A DNA stretch of 64,000 bases from contig OZ017799.1 of assembly GCA_963969395.1 (NCBI GenBank), positions 25,794,501 to 25,858,500 on the forward strand. Reading direction: 5' to 3'. The notes beneath the pieces were generated by a model, which was not told the DNA's origin, did no database searches, and was given only the letters and a program-made list of their open reading frames with translations. Each line of letters begins with the position of its first letter. The stretch's first letter is position 1. Positions 50,147 to 64,000 of the stretch are shown here, piece by piece. The DNA comes from Pseudoscleropodium purum. Taxonomy: Eukaryota > Streptophyta > Bryopsida > Hypnales > Brachytheciaceae. A program made the translations under genes and the position numbers.

Positions 50147-53100
50147 TATTCTGATAGTTTAAAGAGAGACTGCAGTATGAATGTAAAGAATGGCCTTGAC
50201 ACCCATGTTCTGTGTCACCCTTTTTTTTTTCCTTTAGAGACATGAGAATTCTGATGAAATTGAACTTCACAGATTTTTCTGTGCAGAGAACTTGATTACA
50301 ATTTGAATGTGTTGTGAGAATTCTCCCACGTCTTAGAGAACGATCATCTCTTGGGCACGATGGATTGAGTTTATGCTACATCAAATTTTTCTAGAAATCT
50401 AAGTACCACATGACCTCATTGACCCTGGAAAGACGGAGATATCTGTATCAATTTTTTTTCTTTGTTTCCTCTATTTGCAAACAAGTTTGAGTGAGAATTA
50501 GTTTAGTTTAGTCTTCAGAGATGAAATCACCTGTTGTCTATAAGTCATTAAATTTTCAGACATATTGGTGATGATTTCAAATTACCATGATTTTTTGAAG
50601 AAAAAGTGAAAAATTCATATCCAACTCAAAATTTGCTAAAAAAGATTCTGAATTTTTTCCACAGGTGTGTATTGTAGTGAAGAATATTGTAGTGCGAACA
50701 AAATTTCTGTCCAAAAATAAATACAAAACCAACGGCCTATGGTAATAAGACTGTTGTTTAATAAACAATATAGTGTTCAAATTTTCAAATTGGGGGAAGA
50801 AATTAGATTCAATAAGCTTCATTTCTTGAGTTAGACTCAAATGCCATAGATTGTTTACATGGTTCAATTCAGATCAAGAGCAAAGAGGTGGTGGTTATCA
50901 AATTATTCTAGAAGTTTTTTTTTGTGATTTGTAGTGTACACTTCTTTATTTTGTTAAATTCTTGGGCATCCCATAAGGTCCTTGTATATTATAAAAATGA
51001 TAATTTTCTCTACCAACTTTCCAAAATGGATGAAAATTTATTGGTTTACATCCTCAAACAAGCTTCTTTTGTCATCCTAAAGCTAGATTTGGGCTCCTTT
51101 GATATTCTAGGGTTAAAGAGACAAATGTCATTTTTTGGATGAAAAGAGTGAAGTTAATGCTTGAACTCACTATAAGTTTTCCTTTGGCATAGTAAGGAAA
51201 TATTCATTTGCCAAGGTTGGCAATTCCAAATACTACTATTTTTTCTACAATTGATTGAATGCTTATATAAAAGAATTGTGCAGGGGTGATGAATATGTGA
51301 TCTATCCTCCAACAAAGTAACTTGGTATTTTGTTAGGATGAACTTTTAGTAGGAGAGTCGACTCATTTCCAACTACTTAAGCAACTCTGGACATGTAGAG
51401 TACACATTTATTGAATGTAGAAATTTTTCTTTAAATAGAAATAGAGTATGGAAAGATTACATAAATTTCTAGAATTTTTTAACTCAAAATATAATTGTTA
51501 TGAATTTTTTAGTTGAACCGTACTATATGACCTATAGTAATCATATAGACTTTTCTATTTCCAACCATAGGCCAGTTGCAAATCAACCAAAGGTTGATTG
51601 CAATATTGAGAGCCTCACGACCAATTATCATGCACCACAACTACTTTGAAAACCGCGCCACAACTTCATAGAAATGGAACAACCTATAAGCTTGGAAATG
51701 GGGGGGTGATCAGAAATGGGTTAGCTCCTATATATAAGTAGAGATCCTTTTAAGAAACTTGATATATAATCAAAAATGTCTAAGCTAGTAACAATACTTC
51801 AATTCATCTTTTAAAGATTTGAGTTCATTCCAAATGACTACAATTCAAACTAATTCTTCAACTAAATCAGAGACTCCCTCATTACAAGGTAAAAATGAAG
51901 GATTCTTGCTATGTTCTAATTTTGAATTTGAAATTTGAGTGACTTTGTCAAGTTATCTAAAGATCTAAGTTGTATTGTTGATCACACAGTCTTTTGATCT
52001 TCTTGCAAATGAACATTATAGGCTAGTCATGCATTATGGAATTAGCATGGTTTGTAAATGACTTCATTTTACTACATGATGACTACATTTCAGAGTTAAA
52101 TGACTTTTACATGATTTGTAATGTAGTTAAGATGTAGTCATTTCTTAATAGAAGTTAATTAACATGATGGCAGGTAGTTGCTGCCTCTTTTTAGTGGATA
52201 GTTAACTTCGTGTAGAATGCAACTAAACTACTAAAGTTAATCGTGAAAGTGTGACATTTTCTACATCAAAGTAGGTTGTGACCCATTTTCAACAATTTGT
52301 CAATGATGTTTCATTAAAGATAGCATGGATACATATATATCTTGTATGTGAGGTTGTGTTGTTAGGAATACCCCAGATGTAATGCATTACATAATGAACA
52401 TGGCAAAAAACTTCTTGAAGACATTGTCCATGAAGGCTTGGCAACATCTACAAAAGGCATAGAAGTTGAAAATTCTTGTGGCTTATAGCAAATCTAAGGT
52501 GGAGTTGGAAGATGTTAAACTTCCAACCCTATATGTATTGATTCATAACAAATTTGAAGGATTTGTTGCCACAATCAAGTCTTTGAAAATACCATCTTCG
52601 TATGCAACTTTTAGAAAGTACATTCACTAGGAAAAAGTTTTGGTAGCCTCAAATTATATGATTATTTCATGTTTATACAATGCTTGATGTCTTTGGCTTT
52701 GATGGGTTTGTTTTCATGCAAAGTGTGCATAGTAGTGATGAAGATGTATAAGGTCTTCAATTGAGTATTTTAATATTTTTGAATTTTTTTATACCATTGA
52801 TTTTTGGACCTTTATAACAATCCTCTTCTTTCAATTGAAGAATATAAAGTTTGATTTAAGCTTTATTTGAGGATATAGGTAATTTATTTCATTTGAGAGA
52901 AATTTATTCATTTTGCTCCAAAAAAATTTGCATTCAATGTGATTTTTCTTCACTTTTTTTTCCAAAAATTCATAGGAAATTCAAATGTTTACAAATAAAT
53001 ATAATAAAATTTATAACTCATACGAAAAAATGTAATTTTATATTTGCAAAAATAAATAAAGCACATTTAAAAAAAATATAATCATGCCAAAACAAATTTT

Positions 53101-54887
53101 AAGGAATACAAAATATTGTATTTACTATTTAGTAGCTAGGATTTACAAAGAATATTTCTAAAAATAGGTGAAAAAATTTTTGGAAAATTATTTTCAAAAT
53201 ACATTTTCTAAGAGTCAAAATTGGAAATGCCTAAAGACATAAAAATAATTTTTTTTATAATAATATCTTTTTTTACTTGAGCAAAATGACTAAATTTACA
53301 ATAAAGGAATTTTTGCCTTTTTTGACCAAATGTAATTTCCAATAGTAAAAAATATACATGCAAATTTTGTTAAGAATTAGATCAATTGAAGAATATTTTT
53401 AATGCTTTGTATTTAATAGAGTTACACTAGAAAAACAAAAATTCAAACGAACTATGTCTACCAACTATTTGCTCTAATCAATTCCCTTGATCATTTGCAC
53501 TACCTATAGAATATTTTTTTCTTAATATGACCACTAGCAAGGTCTCTTATTCAAGACAAACCAATTGAACATTCTTTGAAATTTTTGAGCTTGAAAAATA
53601 CTTGAATTATAAATTTTGTTCAAATTTAAAACATTTTTGGCTATAAAAGAAAACTTGATAAAAGATAGAAAATTATTCTTTTAAAAAGATTTTTTGGGCT
53701 AGGACAATGACGAAGAATTGTCTGTTTGGACATTAAAGGTTTAACTTGTTAAAATGAAGCTTATTGAAAGTGATTTCTATTCCTTATTAAAATTTAAATA
53801 GAATCTTAAAATTAGGTCCAATTGCTAAAAATACTTGTTTAAAATGGTTTTAGGTTGTTTTTTTAAAAAAAAATTCTCAAATATAAAATAGCACTAGAAT
53901 ATAAATTAATTCTATAATATACATCTAATAACTCAATAGATATTAGATAACAATTTGAAAACAATTGAAAGTATGGTACAAAGGTGCACAAGAAAGACTG
54001 AAATCTAGAAGTTCATAATATAAATCTAAATGAACAAAATGAGTTGGTCTACTATTTGAATAGCAAAATATTTAAAAACTCAATAAAATAAATATCTTGA
54101 TTTTTAGGAATTAAATGCAAAGTACACCCTAGAATACAAGCATCCCATCAAAAATAACACATAATACATCATCAAAATTGAAATGACAACAAATTCCAAT
54201 TAAATTTCCAATTGAAATAAAAACTAGTATTGGTTTTCTTCATTTAATTACTCATTTCAAGTTGAAATTCATCACATGATCAAATTAATGTATGACAAGA
54301 AGCTAAAAGATGCCAAAAAAAACTCTACCTAGAGTTAGGATCAATTTCAATAATTACCTAGAGTTAGGAAGACTCGATGCTAATCCACTTTCAACCAGAT
54401 GTAGCAACTAGAGTCAAATTTCAAGTATCTTAGTCTGAATGGTTTGAATTTGATACTGTTGTGACATAGCCATCAACATAAAGAATGGATAGTCTAATCT
54501 GTATTATGGAACTAAAAAGTCTGTCATTCATAAGACACATCAATTGCAGCGTCATCCTCCCAGAATCAAGCCACTTAACATTGCAATCAGCCAAACCACC
54601 CTATTGATTTCATTTTACTGCCAAAAATAAGCTCTGTTGACTGCACATAATGATGTTGATGAGCTCTACATGTGGATGGCTTCTTGCCAATTGAAAGTCC
54701 TAAAAAGTAGAAACAGAAAAGCTTACAAATTACAAAGTCTACATTGCACTACTGTGTCGAGTTGACCTCGAGTCTAATGAGGCATTCAGATGTTTCACAA
54801 AACGAAGTGAGATCCTAGAAACATTCAGAGCTATCCTGACTTGTGCGAGTACGCTTGATACATCTCAGGTGCCGGCTGTTTCTGGTG
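50147..54887. other. AT-rich intergenic DNA between ABIL and the RNA-binding gene
   Basis: The first 200 bases are probably the ABIL 3' untranslated region. The rest is AT-rich with no supported gene. Around 52380-52640 a plus-strand stretch with scattered stops might be a remnant of retroelement gag, but the resemblance is weak. The last few hundred bases are less AT-rich and probably hold the 3' untranslated region of the downstream minus-strand gene. Confidence 0.5.
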
Positions 54888-57800
54888 TTACAATACCCGA
54901 GCTGGACTTTGGACAGCTTCATCCGTTACATTTGCTTTTAGGTCCACATGATGCTGCTCCTCTACAGATACTTCTTCCGTAACTCCATTCGCATCACCTC
55001 TACTAGTAGTCTCATCTTCTGGCACAGCGATCCTATTTGCAAGGGCAGAACTCTCTGGAGGTCGATTGGTAGAGGAAATAGAGACCCAAGCCAGATTTAA
55101 TGACTGGCCATGAAACCACCTTCCCTGCGCCATAGCTCTTTCTGCACTCCTTCGAGTAGTGTAGCTTACCCGAACAGGGCTATTCGAGTTTAACGGCTGT
55201 GCCAAGTCCGCTTTGTAACTTTCTACATCCTCAACTTCCACACTCGATAACTCACCAAATGCTGCAAAATGTTCTCTAATAGCTGCAACCTGCTCGGACA
55301 AAAAAGTTGAACTCTTTTAAACTCCATGTTCATGAAACTGCTATTCTAACTCATTAGCTATAGCATAGTCGTAGAAAATTAGCATCAGAGCTACAGTGCT
55401 TCAACAAGTCCAGAATCTGTTTTATTGCATACTTCAAAAATTAAAAGGAAAGAATGGAACTTACATCAGGAATAGTAGCTGGAAGGGGAGGCAGAACTCT
55501 GAAAGTGGTAGTTCGGTTATCTAGTTTGAATCGTGCAGGACCCCAAGCAGCTGTCGGATGTGCAGTAGATACTCCTGCAGTTGTCCGTGGGCGTGGAGAC
55601 CTTGTAGGCTTCAATGACGCCTGTATCCCTCCAGATTGCGCATCTTCACCTGAGGTGCTCTTTCGAATGCCAGAATTGGCTGGTGAACTAGTGAGAGCGG
55701 CAACCTCTCTGGAGACTCTGGCATCGCCAGAGTTGATCTTCTGCCGCTTATTAGCCTGGTCTCCAACAAGATCTTCTGATCCTGTTACTCCCTGAAACCA
55801 AGTCAAATAGTTCAGAAAGATAAATAAACACAGCAATAATGTTGCAGAGCACAGTGGTCTGCAATTTAAAAGGGATCATCTTCTATTCTAGGATCCAGAG
55901 TGGCACTGCTGCAGGCATATACTCTGACGATGTCCACTTGACAAACTTCACAATAGTTCTCAATCTATTGTAACAAATTCAATATGTAGAGTGGTCGGTG
56001 AAAAGGTAAAATCTGTATTGAAAAGAAAAGGGGCAGGTGCACAATTTACCTGGCTAGCAAGCTTGTCTAGTTTTCGCCGAAAGTCATCACGTTTCTGAGC
56101 GAGAGCTTCTTGTTTTTGACGAATCTTCTCGCGCATGAGCTCAAGTTCTTCCTGCTTCTTTGATGCCATCACTACTGGGGTGGGTAAGGACGTTGAATCA
56201 GTTGAGGTGATGGCTTTGTTGCTACCTTCTGTGATCGAAGCTCCTGACATGCTTGAAACTACTCCATTCAGACCAATAAAACTCAGCTTTCCCCTACCTT
56301 TCACAAGCTGTGCAGCCTGACCACCTGTAGGCTCAGAGCCAGTACTTGGTGAGTGACCAGTAAAAGAGGTGGAAGCGCCATTGTCACTGGTGATACTATC
56401 ACGATTAGCCCATGACAGTCGAATAAAGCGATTCCTCATTACAGCATCAGGGGAAGCCAATGCTGATTCTGCCTCCTCTCGAGTAGCAAACTGCACAAAG
56501 GCTCTGTCACTGTGTGGCGGAATTCGGACATCCACAACACGTCCAAACTTTTCGAAGTGCATGAGCAAGACTTCTGCACGATTAGAATTGGGAGGTATAC
56601 AGCTCACATAGAGTGTGCACTGAGCTCGTTCTATACTGCGACCAGGGGTGCGGAGCCCCAAGTTGGTCACTTCTTTCGGGCGGTTAAACGGAGGACCTAA
56701 CTCCGCCCACCCGGCAGTACCCCGTCCTCGTCCAGGATTTGCACTCATGATAGTGGCTCCATTATCAGGTTCACGCTCTCCCCATCTTCCTGACTGCCAA
56801 GAAACTCCTCTGCCCTGAGTCCGCTGTTCCTCAAGCTTCACCTCTAAACTTGCAGCACTTACATCTACAGGTCCGATACGATCCCATACAGTGGACCCTG
56901 CATCTATGGCATGCAAGCCGCTATTGTTAGCACCTCTACTGCTACCATCAATGCCTCGCACGTCTGAATTTTTCTTGGATTCTACTTTCTCTTTTTCCAC
57001 CTCGGGATGCTCCATCTGAAACGACGACAGCTTTCTAATCCTTCCCGTTGCCTCAGGCCTGTCTTTATTCCAAAGCGGCTGATCAGGATCATATAAGTCG
57101 GGTTCAGCACCAGACACTTGAACATTCAACATAATCGGCGCTTCCAATGGAGGCATGCTTGGCTCCCGGCTACCTCGGTTACCCCGAGAACTTGAAGGAG
57201 CAACAGTGGGTAACATGGTATTGGAGACTGCCATCTGACCAGGCGGCACAACCATACCTCGACCATTTGGAAGGTTCACAGGTAAGTTAAACTTGGAAAG
57301 GCTCTGCAGAGTGAGCAACAATCAGAAAGTTGACAAGTTAGTCAATATTCTCTAAAGAGAAACCAAATTAGCTCCTTTCAAGTTGAGCAAAAGATAAACA
57401 CTCATGGTTCACAATAGCGTACTCAAAGTGCATTATGCAAGTAGAATTTGAACAAACATTTTAGGAATTGGAAACGAAAATTCCTCTCACGCATTTATTT
57501 AGTAAGTCTTTTATGATGCAAAAAAAAGCTCAATCATGATCCACTACGCATCTGGATGCACCATGGGACTGATGTTGAATCATACCTGCACATCTTCCAC
57601 GACGATATGGGATCCATGATCCATGGGACACAGATCTCCCCGTAGACAGAAGCCTCGTTCTTCAAAATCCAGACACCTCGGTCGCACAGGTCCTATACCC
57701 ATCCCCATCCCTAGATTCATAACCCCAGGTGGTCCTCGCCCAGCATGCGAATGCTCAAGAGAACCAGCTCCCATGCCACCCATGTGTCCGAACCCCCCTG

Positions 57801-59666
57801 GCCACCCTGCCCCACGCCCACCCAGACCCCTGCCATTTGGAAAAAAGCCTGCCGTCGGGGGCAGCAAAGGCGGTGCATCAGCAAAAGGGGGCGGCATAGG
57901 ACCAACCCAATTGCCCACTCCTCTGCCACGACCCATGCGTGCGCCATCGAGTCGCAGGTTGGGTGCATCCCCTCGAAATGGAGGACCACCGCCACGTAAC
58001 ACACCTCGTTCTGCCTGGTCTCCGTTGCTGAATCGACCTCCTGCATCACGGCCAGTTCGTCTTTCAAACTTCGACGGTCTTTCTCGATCGAATTGACCAA
58101 CTCTCCCGTGGTCACCAGCATGGCGTTTGAGATCATTTGAGCCACCTCCATTGTATCGAGAAACATTCGGTTCATCGGTTCGATCTGTAGATCTTGATCG
58201 AGAAACTCGACGTCGATGCTTGTGGTTACGGTCATCATCACTACTTTCTTCTTCCTCTACTTCGTCCTCCCATTCCTGAGCGCCAGTACTCGGTAGCCTC
58301 TCCAGATGAGAAGGTGATATTCTGGAATCCACAGTACCGGCAACAGTCTCTGTATTGTCCAGAGACTTGACACCCTCTAAGTCTTCCATACTTGAGGGAA
58401 TACTTCCGTCGTCAAGAGCATTAAAGAGATTGACAACGAATGAGTTTGTTCCTGCACCCACGGCTGATACGATATGTTTAATAGAAATTCTCCCTTCTAC
58501 AATTTCAACCATCAGTAAGTGATCATGTAGAGTTTTCTTTGCACATTAGACAGAGTTTAAACTCTGGGCAAAAGCTCAACAAAGAGGAGAGTTCTTCAGG
58601 CAAGACAAGGAAGATTCAACTGCAGACCATGAACTGACCTTCTCCAAGAAAGTCGTACAGCTGATCCACGCACAATGTCTGAAGTTCCTTCTTGGGCTTG
58701 TTGTTCTTTAATAGCGCCACAACATAGTCAGCAAGCAACGTAGGATCTGCTTCGGTCCTGGACACCGTATCAAAATTGAATTTAGTCATTTGAGTGCATT
58801 CGTGAAAAAAATTTGAATGTTCAAAAGAGGATATCCAGAAGTGACAGTCTCTAAACACGTTGACAGATATGAACTTCTTGATTCCAAGGTTTCACCAAGC
58901 CAGTCGCCTTCAAGTAGGAATGAGCATAAAATTTCTGCGAGTTAAAAAGGAGCTTTTCCATGGAATATCGTGACGCTCTCAGAAGATACAGCAACCATAT
59001 GTTCACAGACTTGTAACATGCGCCGCGGCTACTGTCGAGGCCATACCTCAGATTGGCTACGGACCGACAGTAATCATGGCATAATCGTTGAAACTCGAAT
59101 CCAGCATAACCTATTATTACATATTGATTGCATATTATCCCTTCCGCTAAGTGATTTTCACATCCGAATTCTTGCAATTCAAATGTGCTTGACCTTCAAG
59201 CCGTGCCTGGTGTGTTAAACTTCAGTACGGGAACCAACAAATATCTACAAACCCACACAACCGTGCATGGCAAAATTCTCATTAGGCCAGGCGGACAGTC
59301 GTACTTCCCAACGCAAGATGTCGGGAAGGAACTCCTCATGTCTCGTAAGATGCAATTATCGAAAGCTTGCCCACGTATGCCACACTAATTGCAAACCTGG
59401 TGTCTCTTTCAGTCAGTAAAATTAAATGACTCGAAAGTCGTAAACCTTGCCAATAGCTCTGCTGGTCCAGAATTGACGTTCGGTAATGCCGGAAATGCCC
59501 AGGAGGAACGGCCGGAGGGGAGAAGAGAAGCGGAAGAGAAGAGAAGAGAGTCCAAACAAAGAGATAAAGTACCAGTCAAAGAAGGGGGTGGTGGAAACCA
59601 AAGCACTCACAATGGTTTTAGGTGTTCGATCAAGTAGTGATTCAGAGGCGTCTCGTCAATCTTCAT
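54888..59666 (-). CDS. RBM26/RBM27-type CCCH and RRM RNA-binding protein
   Basis: Homologues in animals work in nuclear RNA surveillance with the exosome; plant members are little characterised. Six exons with matching phases: 59611-59666, 58639-58757, 57586-58496, 56050-57303, 55465-55791, 54888-55289, giving about 1022 residues. Exons 1-2 encode the PWI-like N-terminal domain (MKIDETPLNHYLIEHLKP, then ADPTLLADYVVALLKNNK). Exon 3 carries Arg/Ser and Gly-rich stretches and a CCCH finger, CLDFEERGFCLRGDLCPMDH, spacing C-8-C-5-C-3-H. Exon 4 has the motif DPDQPLWNKDRPEATGR and an RRM (TLYVSCIPPNSNRAEVLL to RFIRLSWANRD), then a charged coiled coil. Exon 6 has a second RRM-like fold (IREHFAAFGELSSVEVEDV). 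The short first exon was chosen because it alone restores the N-terminal domain and phase. Confidence 0.93.
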
Positions 59667-60700
59667 GCTGCTCTGGTCGCCGCCCCTACACCACTTTGCG
59701 TCGCACAATCCCCATCCTCCCACCCAGGCGCTAGCCGGACGCCAAGCCGTAAACGATGTGAGAGCCCGTCATGGCCGCAAGAGCGAGCACCGCCCAAACC
59801 GAGAACCGAAAGAAGAGCAAGGGACGGCCAAGAAGGCAGGGCAGGTTGTCGCCCCTCGGAGCCAATCGCGAGGGCCCCGGGAAGAATGTTGCTGCAGCAG
59901 CAACAGCAACAATGACGAGAAGCTAGGTCCGAGGAGGGCAGCAGGCAGGCAGGCAGGCAGGGCCCACAGCGACGACGGGGCGAGCGGTTGGCGGGGGAAG
60001 GGAGGCAGCTGCGAATTGGATGGAATGGGGATGAGCCAAGACAGGGAAACGACGGACCGACGACCGTGCGAGCGAGCGAACGAGCCAGCCAGCGAGGTTA
60101 GGGATGAGCACCAAACCCTAATGCGGAATCAGCAGTCAGTCAGTCAGGGAGTCAGGGAAAGAGAAGGGAAGGGAAGGGAAGGGAAGAGAACTGAAGGGGA
60201 GGAAAGGGTGGTAAGTTAAGGTACCGCTCCTCCGCCTCCTCCTCCCACAGGAAATTCCGTAATTAACTTACTGTAACTTACCGAAGGCGGGCACGAAGCA
60301 AACTGAAGCAAGGAAGAAGGGAACCGAAGGGCACTGAAGGGCAGGCACGCAGCGAAGGGCGAGCAAAAGCCTACTTCCTACTTCCATTCCGGCTACCTGT
60401 GCAGGCAGGCAGGCACTCACAACCCCAGCCCGGCCCTGGGCTGGAGTGGCCCGGCACGTCCGTCGATCCGGCTCCGGCTCCGGCGCACTCGCGTTCAGTT
60501 CTTCCTCCAACTCCGTCCGTCCGTCCGTTACTCCGTCCGTCAGTCCCAAGAACGCAAGCGTCACTTCCGGTCGTTTTGTCTTCTCCGTCACTTTGACCCT
60601 CCCCCTCTCCAAGCCCAAGGCCACACCCAGTTTTATCAGACATACTAGTGTGCCCCATGCCGTTGCCACGGTCGAAACGAAAGAAAAAATCATTTTCTAA
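59667..60700 (-). promoter_or_regulatory. GC-rich promoter and leader region of the RNA-binding gene
   Basis: A GC-rich island with simple repeats: GCAG units at 59940-59961, GGGAA units at 60163-60186 and TCCG units at 60512-60540. Long frames on both strands here are by-products of low AT content. It ends abruptly in AT-rich DNA near 60700. A divergent plus-strand transcript could start here, but no coding exon was found to its right. Confidence 0.5.
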
Positions 60701-63410
60701 TTTTTTTTATTCAGAAAATTTTTAAAATGCCACAAAACCAAGCCCATGATCTCTCCTTGCCAAAGGCTTTCTCATGATACCAAACGAGCAAACGGGAGAC
60801 GCATGGTCTGGGAGATTTCAACGTAACAAAAAAAACAAAAAAACAAATAGCCTAACTTAATAGAAGGAAGGTAGATTGCTATAAAAGCAACCATTTAAAG
60901 ACTACTTGACCTTTTTCATGGTTTTCTGTGGATGGAAAGATTTTTAGTTCATTTTTTAGAGAAAGAAAAGTAGATGCAAGATGTAATACAACTAGTTTCA
61001 TACTTTTTGAAGCATTATTGAATTACTTATGAATTTTCAAAGATTTTTGTCATAAACACTTATTTGTGACATAAAGTCTCTTAAAATTTGTTCACTTGCA
61101 ACTTGTAAAGAAATGTAGGGAAATCAAGGAGAAAGATTGGCTCTTGCCAAGAAATAACACATTACATTTTCTTCAATCTACTCAATGGCTAAAGTGGTCA
61201 ATTTTAGGGAGACCACCTCATATTACTCTAGAATTAATTATAGGGGCAATTTGAAGAAGACAATCACTTTTAAAGCAAAAAATCTTAAGTTAAGTTATTG
61301 GAAACCCTCGATCTTGTTCAAAATTCATCTTGATTGTTGAATCTCCAAGATTTGTAACTTTTTCTCCAAAATCCAAAAAGAAATGGAGGATGGTTTATGA
61401 GTAGAAACCATTCTCATTGTTTCAAATTCCCCTATGTCATGTGACAATGAAAGTAACAAGAGAGGGTTATGAAAATATCAAAGATCATGGCCTTACTTAT
61501 TTGCAAGGGTATAGCATGTCATTAATGCCATTCTTCATTGGAATGGGTTGGTGCTTTGGTGGCTACTTAGATACAACAACAAACTTGTGGATGAGTTAAA
61601 ATTCGATTACCAATTTTAAGAGCTCAATTCACGTTAAAATTGGAATTCAAGAATATAAAATTCAATTGCTAGCTCTTTGGCTACCTATCAATTTCTTCAT
61701 TTGTGTGGTTGAGTCTCTACTCTTATCTTTTTCATCTTCTTGTGATCTTTGGTCTCATCTTCTATCTATATCACAATGCACTTCAAGCTCCTTTCTACAC
61801 TAGGTCACTTCATCTAATAAAATTCAAATTTTTCAACCTCCTTCAATATAACTACACCTGAAAGTGTTTAAATAATTATCCTTAAAAATCCACGTGTTTC
61901 CTAGGGAAACAAAATGGATTTTAGATAGGTTGTGGTCTCAATTTTAGGTGCAATTTTTTTTTTTTTAATTTGTTCAAATAGAAAAATACATTTGTATTAT
62001 AAGAATACAATCTTTATTTCAATTGATTAAAAAAAAAATTTATGCAATCCTTAGTGCAAATTTTTAATTACCAAGCAACAAAAGAAAACCACAAAAAACT
62101 GGAATAAAAATAAATTTTTTTTTTTGTAGATTGTATATTTGTTTACATAGAAAGATTTGAATCATTTTATGTTTGATTAGTGATGTGAAAGTTATAGATC
62201 TTCTTATTTTGTAGGTAATCATACCATTTTCTCAAGAAAATAACATGTTGGATTTGATATTAATTTGTTTTTTATAGTTCCAAAAGAAAAGTTCCACAAG
62301 ATTTTGTATACAAGTATGCTTTCTAGAATATTTTCACCATTGGAATTGGCATGTTTCAATTCCATCTCAAAGCCAAGAATAATTTAGTTTTTCTTTCAAT
62401 TTTGTACCTACCTATTTAATAATTTTTAAAATAAAGTCTATGACTTTTTATTTATTTGATGCTAAATTTTGTATTCGGTGCTAATTTTCTTTACATAATA
62501 AAAAATTAGCACCAAACAAGGTTTCAAAATTTTTAATTCACATGTTCATAGCTTTCAAGAATTTAAAATGTTAGAATTTCAACGTTTCAAAACCCCCAAT
62601 TCACTTTCATGGAGAGAAGTGTAGCTCTAATAGAATGCTAGAATAAAACATTTTAATTTAGAGATAGTCACCATTCAAGTATTATTTAACTAGCAAAAAA
62701 ACTAAAGAAAATTTAGATGGATGAAACTATTCCACTTAGAAAGCAATAGGCACATTGCAACTATCAATCATCCAAATGGATTCTAGAGAATTTAAGGATT
62801 GATGAATGAAGGTGACATATTTTGACTTGATAGCTAAATATTCTAGCATTAATCATGATGTGTTGGATTCTTGTACATAGCAAAGGTAAAACAAAAAGCA
62901 AATATGCTTGATTGTAATCTAACTACAAAATTGATCCACACATATATATGTTTTTAAAATGTACATCTATGTAAATAACATAGCTTAGGATTGAATTTGG
63001 GTACATTTAGAATTAGTACTTCAAAAATTCATAATATATTCACAAAGCGTCCCAATAGTACACCCTAAAAGAGTTAGATTTTTTAAATTGCCAACAAATA
63101 CAAAGACAATTAAAAATGTGAATTACGCTCAAATGCTTGATCTCTAAAGTCCCAAAGCCTCCTTTTTCCTAAAATAGCCAATACTACCATTTCTATTGTA
63201 CAAAGGAAGAAACTTTAGAAATTGTTTTTTTGCACAACTAAATAGAAGATTTTGCATTAAACTACTATAAAAATGTGTAAAAGAAATTTCAAAACTTTAA
63301 CCACATAGATTGCAAGATATTTGTATTTTAGGTGAAGAAAACATTTTTTACACTTTAGATGACTAAATTATAAGACTTTGAATCTTGATAATTAGCTTAA
63401 AATTTTTGTA
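60701..63410. other. AT-rich intergenic DNA, no gene seen
   Basis: No frame longer than about 60 codons and no recognisable family. Text near 63297 (CCACATAGATTGCAAGAT) also occurs near 2990, so dispersed repeats are present. Confidence 0.55.
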
Positions 63411-63500
63411 GTATTGACGTTACATTTGACATTGTTGTTAACATAAAAATAGGTAGATGTTTAGAAAAATCCATTAAAAAAACATAGGTTCTTTATAGTG
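63411..63500. mobile_element. Right-end fragment of the CACTA-type MITE
   Basis: Contains a block resembling the interior of 20435-20650 (GTTGTTAACATAAAAATA) and ends ACATAGGTTCTTTATAGTG, the right terminal repeat of that family. The left part is missing. Confidence 0.45.
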
Positions 63501-64000
63501 TTGACACCTATGCCACCCTCTCTCCTTCTCTACTCCCCTAGCAAATGCCCTCAACAATAGAAAGTGAATGTTGTATTGGGCTTCAAGCTTGCACAAACAA
63601 CGCATGTGGTAGAAAGCCATTAGAGGATTTCTAGGCCCTTAGGAGGGCCATTTTAAGCAAGTGTATCACGAATTTCCCCCTTGTAGTTTTTGAAGAACAA
63701 ATGTTCTCTACAAAAAAACTAAAAAAAAGAACTAAAAAAAATTTTAATCTTGAAATGAAGAAAAAAATAATTTTTTTTTTCGAATGTGGCAATTGCTGTG
63801 CCACATCAGGGAGCTACTACGGCCCTCTTCAAGGTTGTTCCCACAAATTGGGAACTCACAGCCCTCTTGACAGCCTAGAAATCCTCTAATGATTGGATCC
63901 TCCTTTGTTGTAGACTCAATAGCCTTCCACCAACTACTCCCAATCACATACAAGAAACCAACGTCGACTACCACATCTAGAAATATGATTCTTGCACCAA
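63501..64000. other. Intergenic DNA to the window edge, no gene seen
   Basis: Contains an inverted pair around AATGTGGCA/TGCCACATC near 63783-63808 and homopolymer tracts. Short frames on both strands match nothing known. Confidence 0.5.

Noticed and set aside
52380..52640. Copia-type gag remnant
   Set aside because: A short stretch with stops and only a general likeness; no LTRs, zinc knuckle or pol nearby.
57623..58096. 157-codon Pro/Arg-rich plus-strand frame
   Set aside because: It is the antisense shadow of the Gly/Arg-rich exon 3 of the RNA-binding gene.
59665..60700. Several overlapping frames of 60-184 codons in the GC-rich island
   Set aside because: Low stop density and simple repeats explain them; none has a domain, and some overlap the first exon of the RNA-binding gene in antisense.

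Overview
The window is nuclear DNA from a land plant, probably a non-seed plant such as a moss or another bryophyte, or a lycophyte. The evidence is three intron-rich genes of plant protein families in fairly GC-rich islands, separated by long AT-rich stretches full of transposon remains. The species cannot be named from the sequence.

Three genes look intact and could be followed exon by exon with matching reading phases. (1) 5460-12892, minus strand, 19 exons: an EFR3-like protein (EFR3 OF PLANTS), a plasma-membrane scaffold for phosphatidylinositol 4-kinase alpha. (2) 45997-50146, plus strand, 9 exons: an ABI-like subunit of the SCAR/WAVE actin regulator. (3) 54888-59666, minus strand, 6 exons: an RBM26/RBM27-type RNA-binding protein with a PWI-like N-terminus, a CCCH zinc finger and RRMs. 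They are not an operon and share no obvious pathway.

Between genes 1 and 2 (about 13.3-45.4 kb) lies a nested block of mobile DNA. Two decayed genes point away from each other: gene A (about 21957 down to 15235, minus, unknown product) and gene B (39130-42609, plus, a relic transposase of the DUF7869 type). Directly upstream of both start codons are copies of a short palindrome, core TATCTTCGANTCGAAGATA, with about 28 copies in all and a tandem array at 22.2-22.6 kb. Two younger elements sit between A and B. One is a Ty3/gypsy chromovirus (26174-31910) with 330-bp LTRs, a 5-bp target duplication and a candidate self-priming site. The other is a 5947-bp DNA transposon (33038-38984) with G-run terminal inverted repeats and an 8-bp target duplication, inserted exactly inside one palindrome copy. 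Without these insertions the two divergent starts are about 5.5 kb apart. I infer that A, B and the palindromes are parts of one old composite transposon whose outer ends I could not find.

The decayed elements are broken mostly by CAG-to-TAG, CGA-to-TGA and TGG-to-stop changes, and all 23 differences I counted between the two LTRs are transitions. This fits long-term cytosine methylation and deamination. The other AT-rich regions (1-5.4, 13.3-15.2, 22.6-25.8, 42.6-45.6, 50.2-54.9 and 60.7-64 kb) contain miniature inverted-repeat elements and no gene I can support.
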